Assembly: GCF_038719015.1 (NCBI RefSeq)
Contig: NZ_CP152276.1
Coordinates: forward strand, 3,861,501 to 3,925,500
Reading direction: 5' to 3'
Length of the DNA stretch: 64,000 nucleotides
Origin: Nguyenibacter vanlangensis
Lineage (GTDB): Bacteria > Pseudomonadota > Alphaproteobacteria > Acetobacterales > Acetobacteraceae
The notes beneath the pieces are model-generated. The model was given only the letters and a program-made list of their open reading frames with translations, had not been told where the DNA came from and searched no databases. How positions within the stretch are numbered: the stretch's first letter is position 1; every line of letters begins with the position of its first letter. The translations under genes were made by a program, and so were the position numbers. Positions 34,059-43,760 of the stretch are shown piece by piece.

Positions 34059-35645
34059 ATGACGGCATTTGACGGGGTGATGCGCCGCGCGGGCGGCGTT
34101 GTGTTGCTAGCCTGTCTGGTGGGGAGCGTGGCCGCGGCGCGCGCCGCCGTGCCTGTCGCCGTGTCTGCCTGTGCGCCGCGAGCGATCGGGGCGCTGCATG
34201 TCACGGACGTGACGGTGGCGGAGGCATCGGCGCAGGGCGCGGCCTGTGTGGTGACGGGACGGATCCGCACGCATGGCGCCGGGGTGCCGGACGGCAGCGC
34301 CGGATTCCGGCTGAGCCTGCCGCGCGCCTGGAATGCCAGGTTCCTGATGCTGGGCGTCGGCGGGTTTGCCGGGAACACGACGCCGTCGGCCAATGGGCGT
34401 GATATCGCCGGGGCCGCCGCGGACGGTTATGCGGTGGGGATTACCGATACCGGGCATGCGGATGCGCCCGGCACGGCGTTCGTGGACGGGCGCTTCGCCC
34501 TGGATGCCGACGGGCATCCCGACCGCGCCAGGCTGGCCGATTATGACTGGCGGGCGACCCACCAGGCGACATCGGCATTGAAGGCGCTGGTGGCACGCTA
34601 TTACGGCGCGCGGATCGACCATGCCTATTTCGACGGATGTTCGAATGGCGGCCGGCAGGGCATGATCGAGGCCGAACGTTTTCCCGGCGATTATGACGGC
34701 ATCATCGCAGGCGATCCGTTTCTGACCCTGCGGCTGATGCTGGGGGACATCAAGGTCCAGCAGGCCAACCTGGCCGCGCCGGACGGCCGGCTGCGGCCGT
34801 CGGACCTGGCGCTGATCGACCGGTTTACGCTGTCGGCCTGCGATGCGCTGGATGGGCGGGCCGATGGGCTGATCCAGAATCCTGCCTTGTGCCATCCGGA
34901 TTTTGACCGGCTGCTGTGCCGGCCGGGGCAGAAATCGGCATGCCTGGCTCCGGCCCAGGTGCGGACGGCCCGCGCGTTCGTGGCCGACACCACGGACAGG
35001 CGGGGCGGGCGCGTCTATCCCGGTTTCGCGGTGGGTCACTGGGGTGCGGGACTGGCCGCGGCGATGCAGTTCGGCATGCAGGAGGCCGGGCCGCCGGCCG
35101 GCGCGACATGGCCCGACCATGCGGGGCCGATGGAATATCAGTTCGACGACCAGGCCTTGAAATATCTTGTCATGCGTGATCCGTCCTTTTCCCTGCTGCG
35201 TTATCCGGTCGGCCCCAGCGGCATCGTTCCCGACGCGGCGCTGGCGGCCTATGACGGCGCGGTGCGGGACGGCAATGCGGACGATGCCGGGAAGATGGCG
35301 GCGTTCCTGAAAAAGGGCGGCAAGATCATCTTCTATCACGGCTATGCCGACATGGCGATTTCGCCCTACAGCACGATCGATTTCTTCAATGCGCTGCAGG
35401 CGGCGGCGCCCGATGCGACGCGGGGCGCCAGGCTGTTCATGGTGCCCGGCATGGCGCATTGCGGCGGCGGAGTGGGGCCGGACAGATTCGATACGCTGTC
35501 GCCGCTGGATCGCTGGGTGGCGACGGGGCAGGCCCCGGCGCGGATCGAAGCCGCGCCGTCGGTGGCTTCGGGGCATGCCATGCCGCTCTGTGCCTATCCC
35601 GCCCAGGCCCGTGCGGGCGCGGGACAGGCGTGGGCCTGCCGCTGA
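34059..35645 (+). CDS. Tannase/feruloyl-esterase-family hydrolase, exported
   Basis: 528 residues (ATG at 34080 would leave a cleaner signal peptide, RRAGGVVLLACLVGSVAAARA). Tannase-family (PF07519) features: ARYYGARIDHAYFDGCSNGG with the nucleophile Ser in CSNGG, the Cys pair typical of the family, YPGFAVGHWGAG, and the C-terminal VPGMAHCGGGVGPDRFD with the catalytic His. Members cleave aromatic carboxylic esters such as gallates, ferulates or terephthalate monoesters. Standing 16 bp after nicD in the same direction, it may release nicotinate or other aromatic acids from esters outside the cytoplasm. That link is inference. Confidence 0.85.
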   Translation: MTAFDGVMRRAGGVVLLACLVGSVAAARAAVPVAVSACAPRAIGALHVTDVTVAEASAQGAACVVTGRIRTHGAGVPDGSAGFRLSLPRAWNARFLMLGVGGFAGNTTPSANGRDIAGAAADGYAVGITDTGHADAPGTAFVDGRFALDADGHPDRARLADYDWRATHQATSALKALVARYYGARIDHAYFDGCSNGGRQGMIEAERFPGDYDGIIAGDPFLTLRLMLGDIKVQQANLAAPDGRLRPSDLALIDRFTLSACDALDGRADGLIQNPALCHPDFDRLLCRPGQKSACLAPAQVRTARAFVADTTDRRGGRVYPGFAVGHWGAGLAAAMQFGMQEAGPPAGATWPDHAGPMEYQFDDQALKYLVMRDPSFSLLRYPVGPSGIVPDAALAAYDGAVRDGNADDAGKMAAFLKKGGKIIFYHGYADMAISPYSTIDFFNALQAAAPDATRGARLFMVPGMAHCGGGVGPDRFDTLSPLDRWVATGQAPARIEAAPSVASGHAMPLCAYPAQARAGAGQAWACR

Positions 35646-36041
35646 CGTAAACGGGGGTGGGGCCGAAAGCCTGGTGGTGTTTACGGAATAATTAAAAAAC
35701 GATTTCGAATCGACTTGCGTCCGGAATAAGTCGCGTGTACACCACTAAATGGAACGAATGCGCAATGTCGTGACCCGAAGCCTCCATATTCCCCGGCATG
35801 GGGAGGAACGCCCGGAGCCGGACATTGTGCAGGATATCCCGAAACAGGACCGCCCTGGTCCCTGAAGGCGAGGGCGTGCCGCGTCGGGACGGGGAGGCGG
35901 CGATTGGCGATGGTGGTTTGATCCTTCGGGCGTCGTTCGAATTTTTGTAGTGTATACACTATATATTGTGGCTGAGTCCGGCCGGTTCGCGCCACGCGCG
36001 GCCTGATGACGGATATCCTTTAGGAAAGGCGGGAAGTTTTC
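35646..36041. promoter_or_regulatory. Regulatory region before the first TonB receptor, GTATAC sites 3 and 4
   Basis: This 396-bp non-coding stretch holds site 3 (GTGTACACCACTAAATGG from 35735) and site 4, a perfect 14-bp palindrome TAGTGTATACACTA at 35948-35961 followed by TATATTGTGG. Both align with sites 1 and 2 of the nic promoters. Site 4 is ~80 bp before the receptor start. GGAAAGGCGGGAAG precedes the ATG. No open frame here has coding character. Confidence 0.6.
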
Positions 36042-38408
36042 ATGAGCAGAAGGCGTTTGACCTATCTTCTGGCGACATCAATGCTGGTCTGTCCGGGTCT
36101 GGACGCCGTGGCGCAGACGGCGGCTTCGCAACCGGCCGGCAAGGCGCCGCATGCCGTGCATGGCACGGCCGCGCGGCGGGCGCCGGCCGCCGCCCGTTCC
36201 GTCGCCTATCATGGCGACAGCCAGGGTGAGTCCGTCGGCGTGGTCGGCCATGGCTCGACCCGTCAGGAACAGACCCTGACCACGGCGCAACTGATGTCGC
36301 GCATGGTGCCCGGCACGACGCCGCTGAAGGCGCTGGGCACGCTGCCCGGCGTGTCGTTCAATTCCTCCGACCCGCTGGGCGTCGATCTGTGGTCGCAGAG
36401 CTTCTATGTGCGGGGCTTCTCGGCGCTGGGCTTTACGCTGGACGGCATTCCGCTGGGCAGCCAGGGCTATGGCGGGCTGGGCGCGAACATCAACACCGCC
36501 ATTTCCAACCTGAACATCGCCAAGGTGACCGTATCCCAGGGGGCCGGGGCCGTCGACGTGCCGGCGGCCAATAATCTGGGCGGAGTGATGCAGTTCTATT
36601 CGATCGATCCGTCGGACCGGCGGGGCGGCACGCTGTCGCAGACCTTCGGCAGCAACCAAGCCTATCAGACCTTCGTGCGGCTGAACAGCGGCGTGCTGAA
36701 TCCGTCCGGCACCAAGTTCTTCGTGTCGTACAGCCGCACGGACGAGAACAAGTGGAAGGGCTATGGCAGCCAGTTCCTGCAGCAGGTCAATTTCAAGCTG
36801 GTGCAGCCGATCGGCCAGAGCACGAAGATGACCGCCTTCTTCGACTGGGACCAGAGCGAAGCCGATACCTATGGCGATTTGTCGAAGAACATCATCAACA
36901 CGCTGGGCTATCGCGTCGATTACTACAAGCCCGACTATGCGGCGGCCTATCGCACGGCGCTGTTCGCGCATGGCCTGCCCGGCGGCAGCCTGCCGCCCGG
37001 ATACGCCGGCCTGGACGACCCGATCGACGCGTCGGTCTATGACGGGCCGGCCACGGGCCACGATTATCTGGGCGGGATCAAGTTCGATTCCCAGCTTACC
37101 GACAAGCTGCGCTGGCAGACCATGCTGTATGCGCACGGCAAGTCGTGGAACGCGTTCTGGACCAACCCGTGGGTGACGTCGCCCAATGGCGCGCCGCTGG
37201 TCGAGCAGAACGAGGGCTCGCGCCAGGTGCGTGCCGGCCTGGATACCGGCCTGACCTATCATATCGCCCATCATATGGTGAATCTGGGCGTGTGGTACGA
37301 GAACAGCCAGCCGCAGGATTTCTATAAATTCTATCAGGAGCCGATCCTGGGCCAGGGGACGCCGGTCGATCCGGTCAACGCGCTGCCGCCGGCCTTTGCC
37401 GAGCAATGGCGCTATGGCTACCGTTACGACCTGGTGCAGACCCATCTGCAGGACACGTACCGGGTGACGCGCAACCTGACGATCAATGCGGGTTTCCGTT
37501 CGATCCTCTATACCGGGACCAACCACATCATCGAGAACGATCCGGCCTATACCGGCATGGCGACGCTGCCGACGGGCTCGATCTCGAACAACGCGGCGTT
37601 CCTGCCGCAATTCAGCATCAATTACCGTTTCCTGCCGCATCATGAAGTGTTCTTCGATTTTGCCGAGAACATGTCGGTCATGACCGGTTCGGGCTATAAT
37701 CAGGGCAGCCCGTGGGGCGGCCCCACGCAGGCGGCGTTCGATTACACCAAGACGCACCTGAAGCCCGAGACGGCGTATGTCTACGAACTGGGCTATCGCT
37801 ACACCTCGCCCTGGGCGGTCGGGCTGCTGGCGCTGTACCACACCGATTATCTGCACCGGCAAGGCAGCGTGAACCTGGGATCGATCTACAATTCGGTGTC
37901 GGTCCTGGAAAATGTCGGCAGCGTCAACATGAACGGCGTCGATGCCAGCCTGAACCTGATGCCGATCCGTGGCCTGTCGATCTATAACAGCATCAGCTAT
38001 AACAGTTCGCGCTATGCCAACAACCTGAATACCGGCGATGTCGTTTATGACATCAAGGGCAAGCAGGCGGTCAATTACCCCGAACTGATGTACAAGGGCA
38101 GCCTGTCCTATACCTATCGCGGCGCGTTCGCGCATATCGACACGATGATGATGGGGCGGCGGTATCTGAGCTATACCAACGATGTGTCGGTGCCGCATTA
38201 CTGGCTGACCAACCTGGGGGCCGGCTATCATTTCGGCGATTACAGCGTGCTGAAGAATGTGACCGCGTCCTTCAACGTCTATAACCTGACGAACATCAAA
38301 TATATCGCGAACATGGGCGAACTGGGCAATTCCTTCAGCGGAGACGACCAGTCCATGCAGGCCGGCGCGCCGCGCCAGCTCTACGGCACGATCAGCACGA
38401 ATTTCTGA
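36042..38408 (+). CDS. TonB-dependent outer-membrane receptor 1 (linked to nic cluster)
   Basis: 788 residues. A signal peptide (SRRRLTYLLATSMLVCPGLD, to about AVAQ) is followed by a plug domain (TTPLKALGTLPGVSFNSSDP, RGFSALGFTLDGIPLGSQGY, GAGAVDVPAANNLGGVMQFY) and a 22-strand-type barrel with aromatic-rich strands, ending RQLYGTISTNF with terminal Phe. The plug resembles FecA/hydroxamate-type receptors of acetic acid bacteria. Because of the shared upstream motif it may take up nicotinate-related ligands or esters, replacing the NicP porin of Pseudomonas, which is absent here. About 40% or more identical by eye to receptor 2. Confidence 0.88.
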   Translation: MSRRRLTYLLATSMLVCPGLDAVAQTAASQPAGKAPHAVHGTAARRAPAAARSVAYHGDSQGESVGVVGHGSTRQEQTLTTAQLMSRMVPGTTPLKALGTLPGVSFNSSDPLGVDLWSQSFYVRGFSALGFTLDGIPLGSQGYGGLGANINTAISNLNIAKVTVSQGAGAVDVPAANNLGGVMQFYSIDPSDRRGGTLSQTFGSNQAYQTFVRLNSGVLNPSGTKFFVSYSRTDENKWKGYGSQFLQQVNFKLVQPIGQSTKMTAFFDWDQSEADTYGDLSKNIINTLGYRVDYYKPDYAAAYRTALFAHGLPGGSLPPGYAGLDDPIDASVYDGPATGHDYLGGIKFDSQLTDKLRWQTMLYAHGKSWNAFWTNPWVTSPNGAPLVEQNEGSRQVRAGLDTGLTYHIAHHMVNLGVWYENSQPQDFYKFYQEPILGQGTPVDPVNALPPAFAEQWRYGYRYDLVQTHLQDTYRVTRNLTINAGFRSILYTGTNHIIENDPAYTGMATLPTGSISNNAAFLPQFSINYRFLPHHEVFFDFAENMSVMTGSGYNQGSPWGGPTQAAFDYTKTHLKPETAYVYELGYRYTSPWAVGLLALYHTDYLHRQGSVNLGSIYNSVSVLENVGSVNMNGVDASLNLMPIRGLSIYNSISYNSSRYANNLNTGDVVYDIKGKQAVNYPELMYKGSLSYTYRGAFAHIDTMMMGRRYLSYTNDVSVPHYWLTNLGAGYHFGDYSVLKNVTASFNVYNLTNIKYIANMGELGNSFSGDDQSMQAGAPRQLYGTISTNF

Positions 38409-38417
38409 TCGGCGGCT

Positions 38418-38447
38418 TCCGGCTCCGCGCGGGATCGCGGGGCCGGA
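38418..38447. terminator. Hairpin after TonB receptor 1
   Basis: TCCGGCTCCGCG (38418-38429) pairs with CGCGGGGCCGGA (38436-38447), one G-T wobble, loop of six. It lies ten bases after the stop codon. The remaining spacer up to the IS at 38710 is AT-rich and shows a TTGACA at 38624-38629 with a loosely spaced TTAAAT, but no gene. Confidence 0.6.
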
Positions 38448-38699
38448 TTACAGGTGGCGTGTTCGTTCCGGATGTGGGGTGGTGGCCTATGGAACCGATG
38501 TTTTCACACTGAAGTAAGATCAAAAAAATAAATATTCATAAAAAAATTTCTAAAGTCGTGTCGTTCCATTCCAATTCGATTGTCAATTCGGGATCCATAT
38601 GGTGTGTCAATCAAAAACGTTTCTTGACAGAATTAATTGGAGGATCGATTAAATCTGTATCCGGGATGTCTGCCGCATCCAGGGTGAGTGCACATCGTG

Positions 38700-39913
38700 G
38701 AATTTCGGTCTCACCACCCATCAGTTTTTATGGAGTCTGGATTGACGTGCTGAATCTGGCTGTGATTCAAGGATTCTGCCCTTGTGAGGAGCGGATTTGG
38801 CATGACCCCGGCTATTGTGGAAATGGCGGCTGGCATTGCGGCGGATTTGCAGCGTCGGTTGCCTGGACAGCGCAAGACCCAGCGTGACAAACTCGCGCTG
38901 CTTGTCGCCACCATGCTGGACGTTCGCAGCGCCAATCTGATGGTGTTGGCGGCTTCGTTGCCGCGCGCGGCAGAACGAGCGGACATGCGTTACCAGTGGA
39001 TCGCTCGGTTCATCGACAACCCCCTCGTGGTCTGTGATGAAGTCATGGAACCGTTTGCGCGCGAGGTGCTCACCAAGGCCGCCGAAGACGGGCGTGTGGT
39101 GCTGATCATGGACCAGACCAAGGCCAATGACCGCCATCAGATCCTGATGCTCTCGCTGCGTTTTGGCGAGCGCGCGTTGCCGCTGGCCTGGCGGGTCGAG
39201 GCGACGGAAGGGGCGATCGGGTTCGCTGTTCAGAAGGACCTGCTCCAAGCGGTTGCCGGCTGGCTGCCTTCCCAGGCCGAGATTTGCCTGATGGCGGATC
39301 GGTTCTACGGCACGCCGGATCTGATCGCGTTCGCCATCGCCCGAGGCTGGGGTTATCGGCTGCGCGTGAGGTCCAATCTGCGGGTCGCCGCGGGCGGCCA
39401 CAAAACCTCCCTGGCCGAACATGTCACTGACAAGCGTCCCTATCTGACCGACGTCGCGCTCACCCATCGGCGTATTGTCACCAATATCGGCATCATCAAC
39501 GCGCCCGGCCATGCCGAGCCGTGGATCATTGCGATGTCCGACACCCCCAGCTACCTGACAACACTGGATTACAGCGCACGATGGGGCATCGAGCCCATGT
39601 TCTCCGACTTCAAATCGCGCGGCTTCGGTCTCGAACACAGTCAGTTGCGTTCCCCCGAACGTCTCGGCCGGTTGGTGCTGGTGATGAGTATCGCTTTGTA
39701 TTTCGCCGTCTCCACCGGCCTGTGCGACGCACAAACCAATCCATCAGCGGACGAAAAAAAAGCCCCAGACGTCAACCCGCGAACATGAGCCGCAGCAGGC
39801 TCTCCTGGTTCACGCGCGGCGTCCGGCGCATTGTCAGGCTCCTCCAGTTCCGCAAACCAATGCCGCCATTATGGGCATCCGGATGAAACTGATGGGTGGT
39901 GAGGAATTTCGGT
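38700..39913 (+). mobile_element. IS4-family insertion sequence with 10-bp target duplication
   Basis: The element proper is 38710-39903 (1194 bp), bounded by perfect 18-bp inverted repeats CTCACCACCCATCAGTTT (38710-38727; complement 39886-39903). GAATTTCGGT is directly repeated on both sides (38700-38709 and 39904-39913), a clear 10-bp target duplication in the size range of IS4 elements. The copy looks young and complete. It sits 88 bp upstream of receptor 2's start and separates that gene from its likely original promoter region. Confidence 0.93.
38802..39788 (+). CDS. IS4-family transposase
   Basis: 328 residues from the ATG at 38802 (GAGGAG upstream; a GTG at 38784 is an alternative). 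The DDE residues are in VVLIMDQTKAND (first Asp), ICLMADRFYGTPDLI (second Asp) and YSARWGIEPMFSDFK, which satisfies the IS4 YREK signature Y-2-R-3-E-6-K exactly. No internal stops; probably functional. Confidence 0.93.
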   Translation: MTPAIVEMAAGIAADLQRRLPGQRKTQRDKLALLVATMLDVRSANLMVLAASLPRAAERADMRYQWIARFIDNPLVVCDEVMEPFAREVLTKAAEDGRVVLIMDQTKANDRHQILMLSLRFGERALPLAWRVEATEGAIGFAVQKDLLQAVAGWLPSQAEICLMADRFYGTPDLIAFAIARGWGYRLRVRSNLRVAAGGHKTSLAEHVTDKRPYLTDVALTHRRIVTNIGIINAPGHAEPWIIAMSDTPSYLTTLDYSARWGIEPMFSDFKSRGFGLEHSQLRSPERLGRLVLVMSIALYFAVSTGLCDAQTNPSADEKKAPDVNPRT

Positions 39914-40000
39914 AGTGATGCTGATTGGAAAATCGTGAGCAAATAATCTCAATGACATTGAACGTGGGCCGGCTTTGCGTTCGTATCGAGGATGGTTCCG

Positions 40001-42418
40001 ATGAGTCGAGATGCCTGTTGTCGCCTATCCCACGCCGACACCCGCAACGCGTGGTGCGAGAGGTTGCACGCCGCCTTGATGGCCGGTGTTTCCGTCTTCA
40101 CTCTGCTTGTCACTTATGGTGCCGCGCACGCGCAGGCCGCCGCCATCGAGGAGGCGCATGGCAGCTTGCCGCACGGGCCGGTTCGCACCGCCAAGCGTGG
40201 TCCGGCTGCACGGGGCGCACTGGTCGTCCGCCCTGCGGTCCCGGCACCGGCCGAGGCGATCAGCGTCGTCGGAAGCGGTTCCACCCGCCAGATGCAGTCG
40301 GTGTCCGCCCGCGACCTGGCCTTCATTGTGCCAGGTGTGACGCCGCTGAAGGCTGTCGGCAATCTGCCAGGTATCCAGTTCAGTACCTCGGACCCGCTCG
40401 GCATCGATCTGTGGTCGCAGAGCTTCTATATGCATGGCTTCACCAGCGACCAGCTTGGCTTCACCCTCGATGGCATCCCGCTGGGCGGGCAGGGCTATGA
40501 ATCCTATAACGGCGTTCCCGTCAGCCGCTCGATCAGCAACGAGAACATCTCGCGTACCGACGTGTCGCAGGGTGCAGGGAGTCTGGATACCCCGGCCACC
40601 AGCAATCTGGGCGGTACGGTCCGCTTCTACGGCAACGACCCCAGCGACAGGATGGGGGGAGACGTCTCGCAGACCTTCGGCAGCTATGCCGCGTTCCGGA
40701 CTTTCGTGCGCTTCGATAGCGGGTTACTCAATCCCAGCGGGACGAAATTCTACGTCTCGTACGACCGAAAGGCGGAAGACAAATGGCTGGGCGGGGATTC
40801 GCAGTTCCAGCAGATGGTGAACGCCAAGCTGGTGCAGCCGATCGGCGCGCGTACGACTTTCAAGACCTATTTTGATTGGTCGTGGGAGGCAGCGGCGTCC
40901 TATATCGATAACAGCCTCGAAGAGCTGAAGAAGGTCGGATACGGTATCGATTATTACTATCCCGACTACGGCGCTGCCCTGAATGCGGCGAATGGAATCT
41001 ACCCGGAGCAATATAGGGACCTGTCCGATCCGAAGGATGCTGCATATTATCGGGGGATCGAGACAAGCCGGTACTATCTGGGCGGCATGAGTCTCGACAG
41101 TCGGTTGACTGATTTTCTGGAATCCAAAACAACATTCTACGGCATCGGCAAGCGCTACGATGCGTGGTGGACGTCGCCCTATGTCGGTTCGCCCTCGGGT
41201 GCGCCGCTTTCGGCGCAGGATCAGGCGATGGGCACGCAGCGGATCGGTTTTCAGACCGATCTGATCTACCACATCCGGCATCATACACTCGATGCCGGGT
41301 TCTGGTATGAGAATATGACGTTCGATCCCGCAATGGAATATTATAACGAGCCGAATAGCCCGGATGCGGCCCCATATGACGAAATCGCGCATAGAGGCAG
41401 TCCGTTCCTGACGCATTGGGCCTATGGCTTCAACACCAACACATATGTCTTTCATCTGCAGGACACGTACAGGGTTCTTCCACACTTGACGGTGCACGGA
41501 GGGTTCCGGAGCATGGTTGTCGATGCGCAGGACCATATCCTGTATAACGACGCCGGCTTTACGGGGTCGTCGCAGTTGCCGCACGGATCGCTCGATGCCG
41601 TTGCGGCGGCGTTGCCGCAGTTCAGCGCCAATTGGCGCTTCGCCCCGCATAACGAATTCTATTTCGACATATCGAAGAACATGCAGGCCTATCCGCAGAA
41701 CGGATTCAACTCTGCCTCGCCCTGGGGGGCGGAAACCGTCCAGGATTTCGTCGGCCTGCGGAAAATGCTGCACCCCGAGACCGACTGGGTGTATGAAATC
41801 GGCTATCGGTTGAACGCGAGTTACGTGATGGGCCTTATAAACCTGTATCACGTCGATTTTTCAAATCGTCAGCAGGCGGTGTCGGTCGGCCCCCTGGCGG
41901 AAGCGCATGCTCTGTTCGAAAATGTGGGGTCTGTCGACATGAATGGCGTTGATGCCAGCGTGACGGTGACGCCGGTGCGGCATCTGTCGCTATATAACAG
42001 CATCAGCTACAACAGTTCGAAATTTGAAAGCAACCTGACGTCCGGCGGGATCATATATGATCTAAAAGGAAAGCAGGAACCGAATTACGCGAAGCTGATG
42101 TATAAAAATTCGATCAATTACCATCGAAATGGCTTCAGTGTTCATTTCGATACGATGTATATGGGCAAGAGGTACCTGAGTTACATTAACGATACCGCCG
42201 TTCCGTCCTATTGGCTGGAAAATTTTGGTATCAGCTACGCGTTCCGGCATGTGGCTGTAGCACAAAACCTCAAGTTCGACTTCAGCATCAACAATATCAC
42301 CGATGAAAAATACATCACCAATATGGGAAGTGGCGGCAATCCCCTATCCGGTGATTACAATACGCTGCAGGTCGGCGCGCCTCGCTCGTTTTACGGGACC
42401 GTCAGCGCACATTTTTGA
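40001..42418 (+). CDS. TonB-dependent outer-membrane receptor 2
   Basis: 805 residues from the ATG at 40001 (GAGG 9 bases upstream; 39992 also in frame). A long N-region is followed by a signal segment MAGVSVFTLLVTYGAAHAQA. The plug has VTPLKAVGNLPGIQFSTSDP, HGFTSDQLGFTLDGIPLGGQ and GAGSLDTPATSNLGGTVRFY; the barrel ends APRSFYGTVSAHF. Plug and barrel strands match receptor 1 throughout (e.g. NYxKLMYKxSxxY, MGKRYLSYxND), so they are paralogues. Base composition is lower in GC than in receptor 1, which suggests separate acquisition. The IS4 element lies immediately upstream, so expression may now depend on it. Confidence 0.88.
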   Translation: MSRDACCRLSHADTRNAWCERLHAALMAGVSVFTLLVTYGAAHAQAAAIEEAHGSLPHGPVRTAKRGPAARGALVVRPAVPAPAEAISVVGSGSTRQMQSVSARDLAFIVPGVTPLKAVGNLPGIQFSTSDPLGIDLWSQSFYMHGFTSDQLGFTLDGIPLGGQGYESYNGVPVSRSISNENISRTDVSQGAGSLDTPATSNLGGTVRFYGNDPSDRMGGDVSQTFGSYAAFRTFVRFDSGLLNPSGTKFYVSYDRKAEDKWLGGDSQFQQMVNAKLVQPIGARTTFKTYFDWSWEAAASYIDNSLEELKKVGYGIDYYYPDYGAALNAANGIYPEQYRDLSDPKDAAYYRGIETSRYYLGGMSLDSRLTDFLESKTTFYGIGKRYDAWWTSPYVGSPSGAPLSAQDQAMGTQRIGFQTDLIYHIRHHTLDAGFWYENMTFDPAMEYYNEPNSPDAAPYDEIAHRGSPFLTHWAYGFNTNTYVFHLQDTYRVLPHLTVHGGFRSMVVDAQDHILYNDAGFTGSSQLPHGSLDAVAAALPQFSANWRFAPHNEFYFDISKNMQAYPQNGFNSASPWGAETVQDFVGLRKMLHPETDWVYEIGYRLNASYVMGLINLYHVDFSNRQQAVSVGPLAEAHALFENVGSVDMNGVDASVTVTPVRHLSLYNSISYNSSKFESNLTSGGIIYDLKGKQEPNYAKLMYKNSINYHRNGFSVHFDTMYMGKRYLSYINDTAVPSYWLENFGISYAFRHVAVAQNLKFDFSINNITDEKYITNMGSGGNPLSGDYNTLQVGAPRSFYGTVSAHF

Positions 42419-42671
42419 GGGTGGCCAGAAGTCGATCATTCCGCAACGATGCGCCAGGGTTATTTTGGATTTTCGACGGTTTGCGTCGGTATGGCTTTCA
42501 ATCTCGAAAAGATTGAAACTTAACTCTCGTTTGTTGTTCCGGATGCGGTGGCTGGGGTGGTGGGTTGGTATAAAAGTTACATATTGGTTAAAAAATATAA
42601 ACAAAATAGGATTGGTTCCGTTTTCGGGGCGTCTTTATAGATAGCCCGGTTGTCAGATACGCCACGGGACC

Positions 42672-43745
42672 ATGATCCGCATTTTTCGTCCGCTCCGCGC
42701 CCTGCCTTTGTTACTTGTCGCCGGGGGATGCAGCACGATCGGGCCGACGCGCCTGGACCAGGACCAGAGCGATTATTCCCGGGCCGTGACCAGTGCGGGC
42801 AAGCAGCAGACGCTGCTGAATGTCGTGCGTCTGCGCTATGCCGACACGCCGGGTTTCCTGGACACCACGCAACTGATTTCCGGCTATCAACTGCAGCGCA
42901 ATGTCTCGCTGGGCGTCGGCACCTATTCGGCCAGCCGGCCCTTTGGCGGGGCGGCGGTGCAATTCCAGGAAAGCCCCACCTTCACCTTTCAGCCGGTGAC
43001 CGGCGATGCCTATGCGCAGAGCTTCCTGCGCCCGCTGCCGCCGGGCAATCTGTTGCCGCTGGTGCTGGGCGGCCTGCCGATCGACGTGCTGTTTCGCCTG
43101 GCGGTGCAGTCGGTCAATCTGATCAGCAATGCCGGCGCGCTGGGCGGCGATGCCGGGCGGGGATCGCCGGTCTTCTTCGACCTGATCTATGATCTGCGGG
43201 TGCTGCAGGTGGCCGGATTGCTGGGCATTCAACTGGAGCACAGCACGGCCGCGAACGGCAAGGAACCGGTGGCCGATCGGGTCTATCTGTCGATCGCCTC
43301 GACGGACAATGCGGCGCTGATGCCGGTCGTGCGTGAGGTGCGCCGCCTGCTGGGCATGGCGCAGGATGACGAGCGGGTTGAGGTCGTCTATGGCGGGGGC
43401 AGGCCCCGGCGCGGGCAGATCCGGCTGCTGACGCGTACCATCCTGGGGGTACTGGGGCAGATCGCCTATCAGATCGATGTGCCCGAGGACGATATCCGCT
43501 CGGGCCGCACCCGGCCGACGATCAAGCTGATCGGGCGCGAAACGCGGCCCATCGTCGTGGTGCACGTGACCAGGGAACGGCCGGAGTCGGTGTTTTCATG
43601 GACCACGTACAACCATAAATATTACTGGATCGCCGACGACGATTTCGACAGCAAGCTGGCCTTTACGATGCTGCAGATCCTGCTGGAACTGTCGAAGACC
43701 AGCAAGGGGCCCAGCACGATCGTGACGATCCCGGTCAACGGGTGA
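42672..43745 (+). CDS. Lipoprotein of unknown function
   Basis: 357 residues. A short signal peptide with lipobox LLLVAGGCSTIG (lipidated Cys ~20) is followed by a mature part with DYSRAVTSAGKQQTLLNVVR, LRYADTPGFLDTTQLISGYQ, FTFQPVTGDAYAQSFLRPLP, RVYLSIASTDNAALMPVV and a C-terminal KYYWIADDDFDSKLAFTMLQ. It belongs to a conserved but uncharacterised proteobacterial lipoprotein group; I assign no activity. The 253-bp gap before it is AT-rich (TATAAAAGTTACATATTGG) and probably carries its promoter. It is convergent with receptor 3. Confidence 0.7.
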   Translation: MIRIFRPLRALPLLLVAGGCSTIGPTRLDQDQSDYSRAVTSAGKQQTLLNVVRLRYADTPGFLDTTQLISGYQLQRNVSLGVGTYSASRPFGGAAVQFQESPTFTFQPVTGDAYAQSFLRPLPPGNLLPLVLGGLPIDVLFRLAVQSVNLISNAGALGGDAGRGSPVFFDLIYDLRVLQVAGLLGIQLEHSTAANGKEPVADRVYLSIASTDNAALMPVVREVRRLLGMAQDDERVEVVYGGGRPRRGQIRLLTRTILGVLGQIAYQIDVPEDDIRSGRTRPTIKLIGRETRPIVVVHVTRERPESVFSWTTYNHKYYWIADDDFDSKLAFTMLQILLELSKTSKGPSTIVTIPVNG

Positions 43746-43760
43746 AGAGCGGGAGCGCAA

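Noticed and set aside
36078-38231. A 717-codon antisense frame within TonB receptor 1
   Set aside because: Low-complexity composition and no domain; the sense strand has signal peptide, plug and barrel.
38558-38887. A 109-codon frame across the left end of the IS4 element
   Set aside because: Spans the IS border and AT-rich spacer, no family resemblance.
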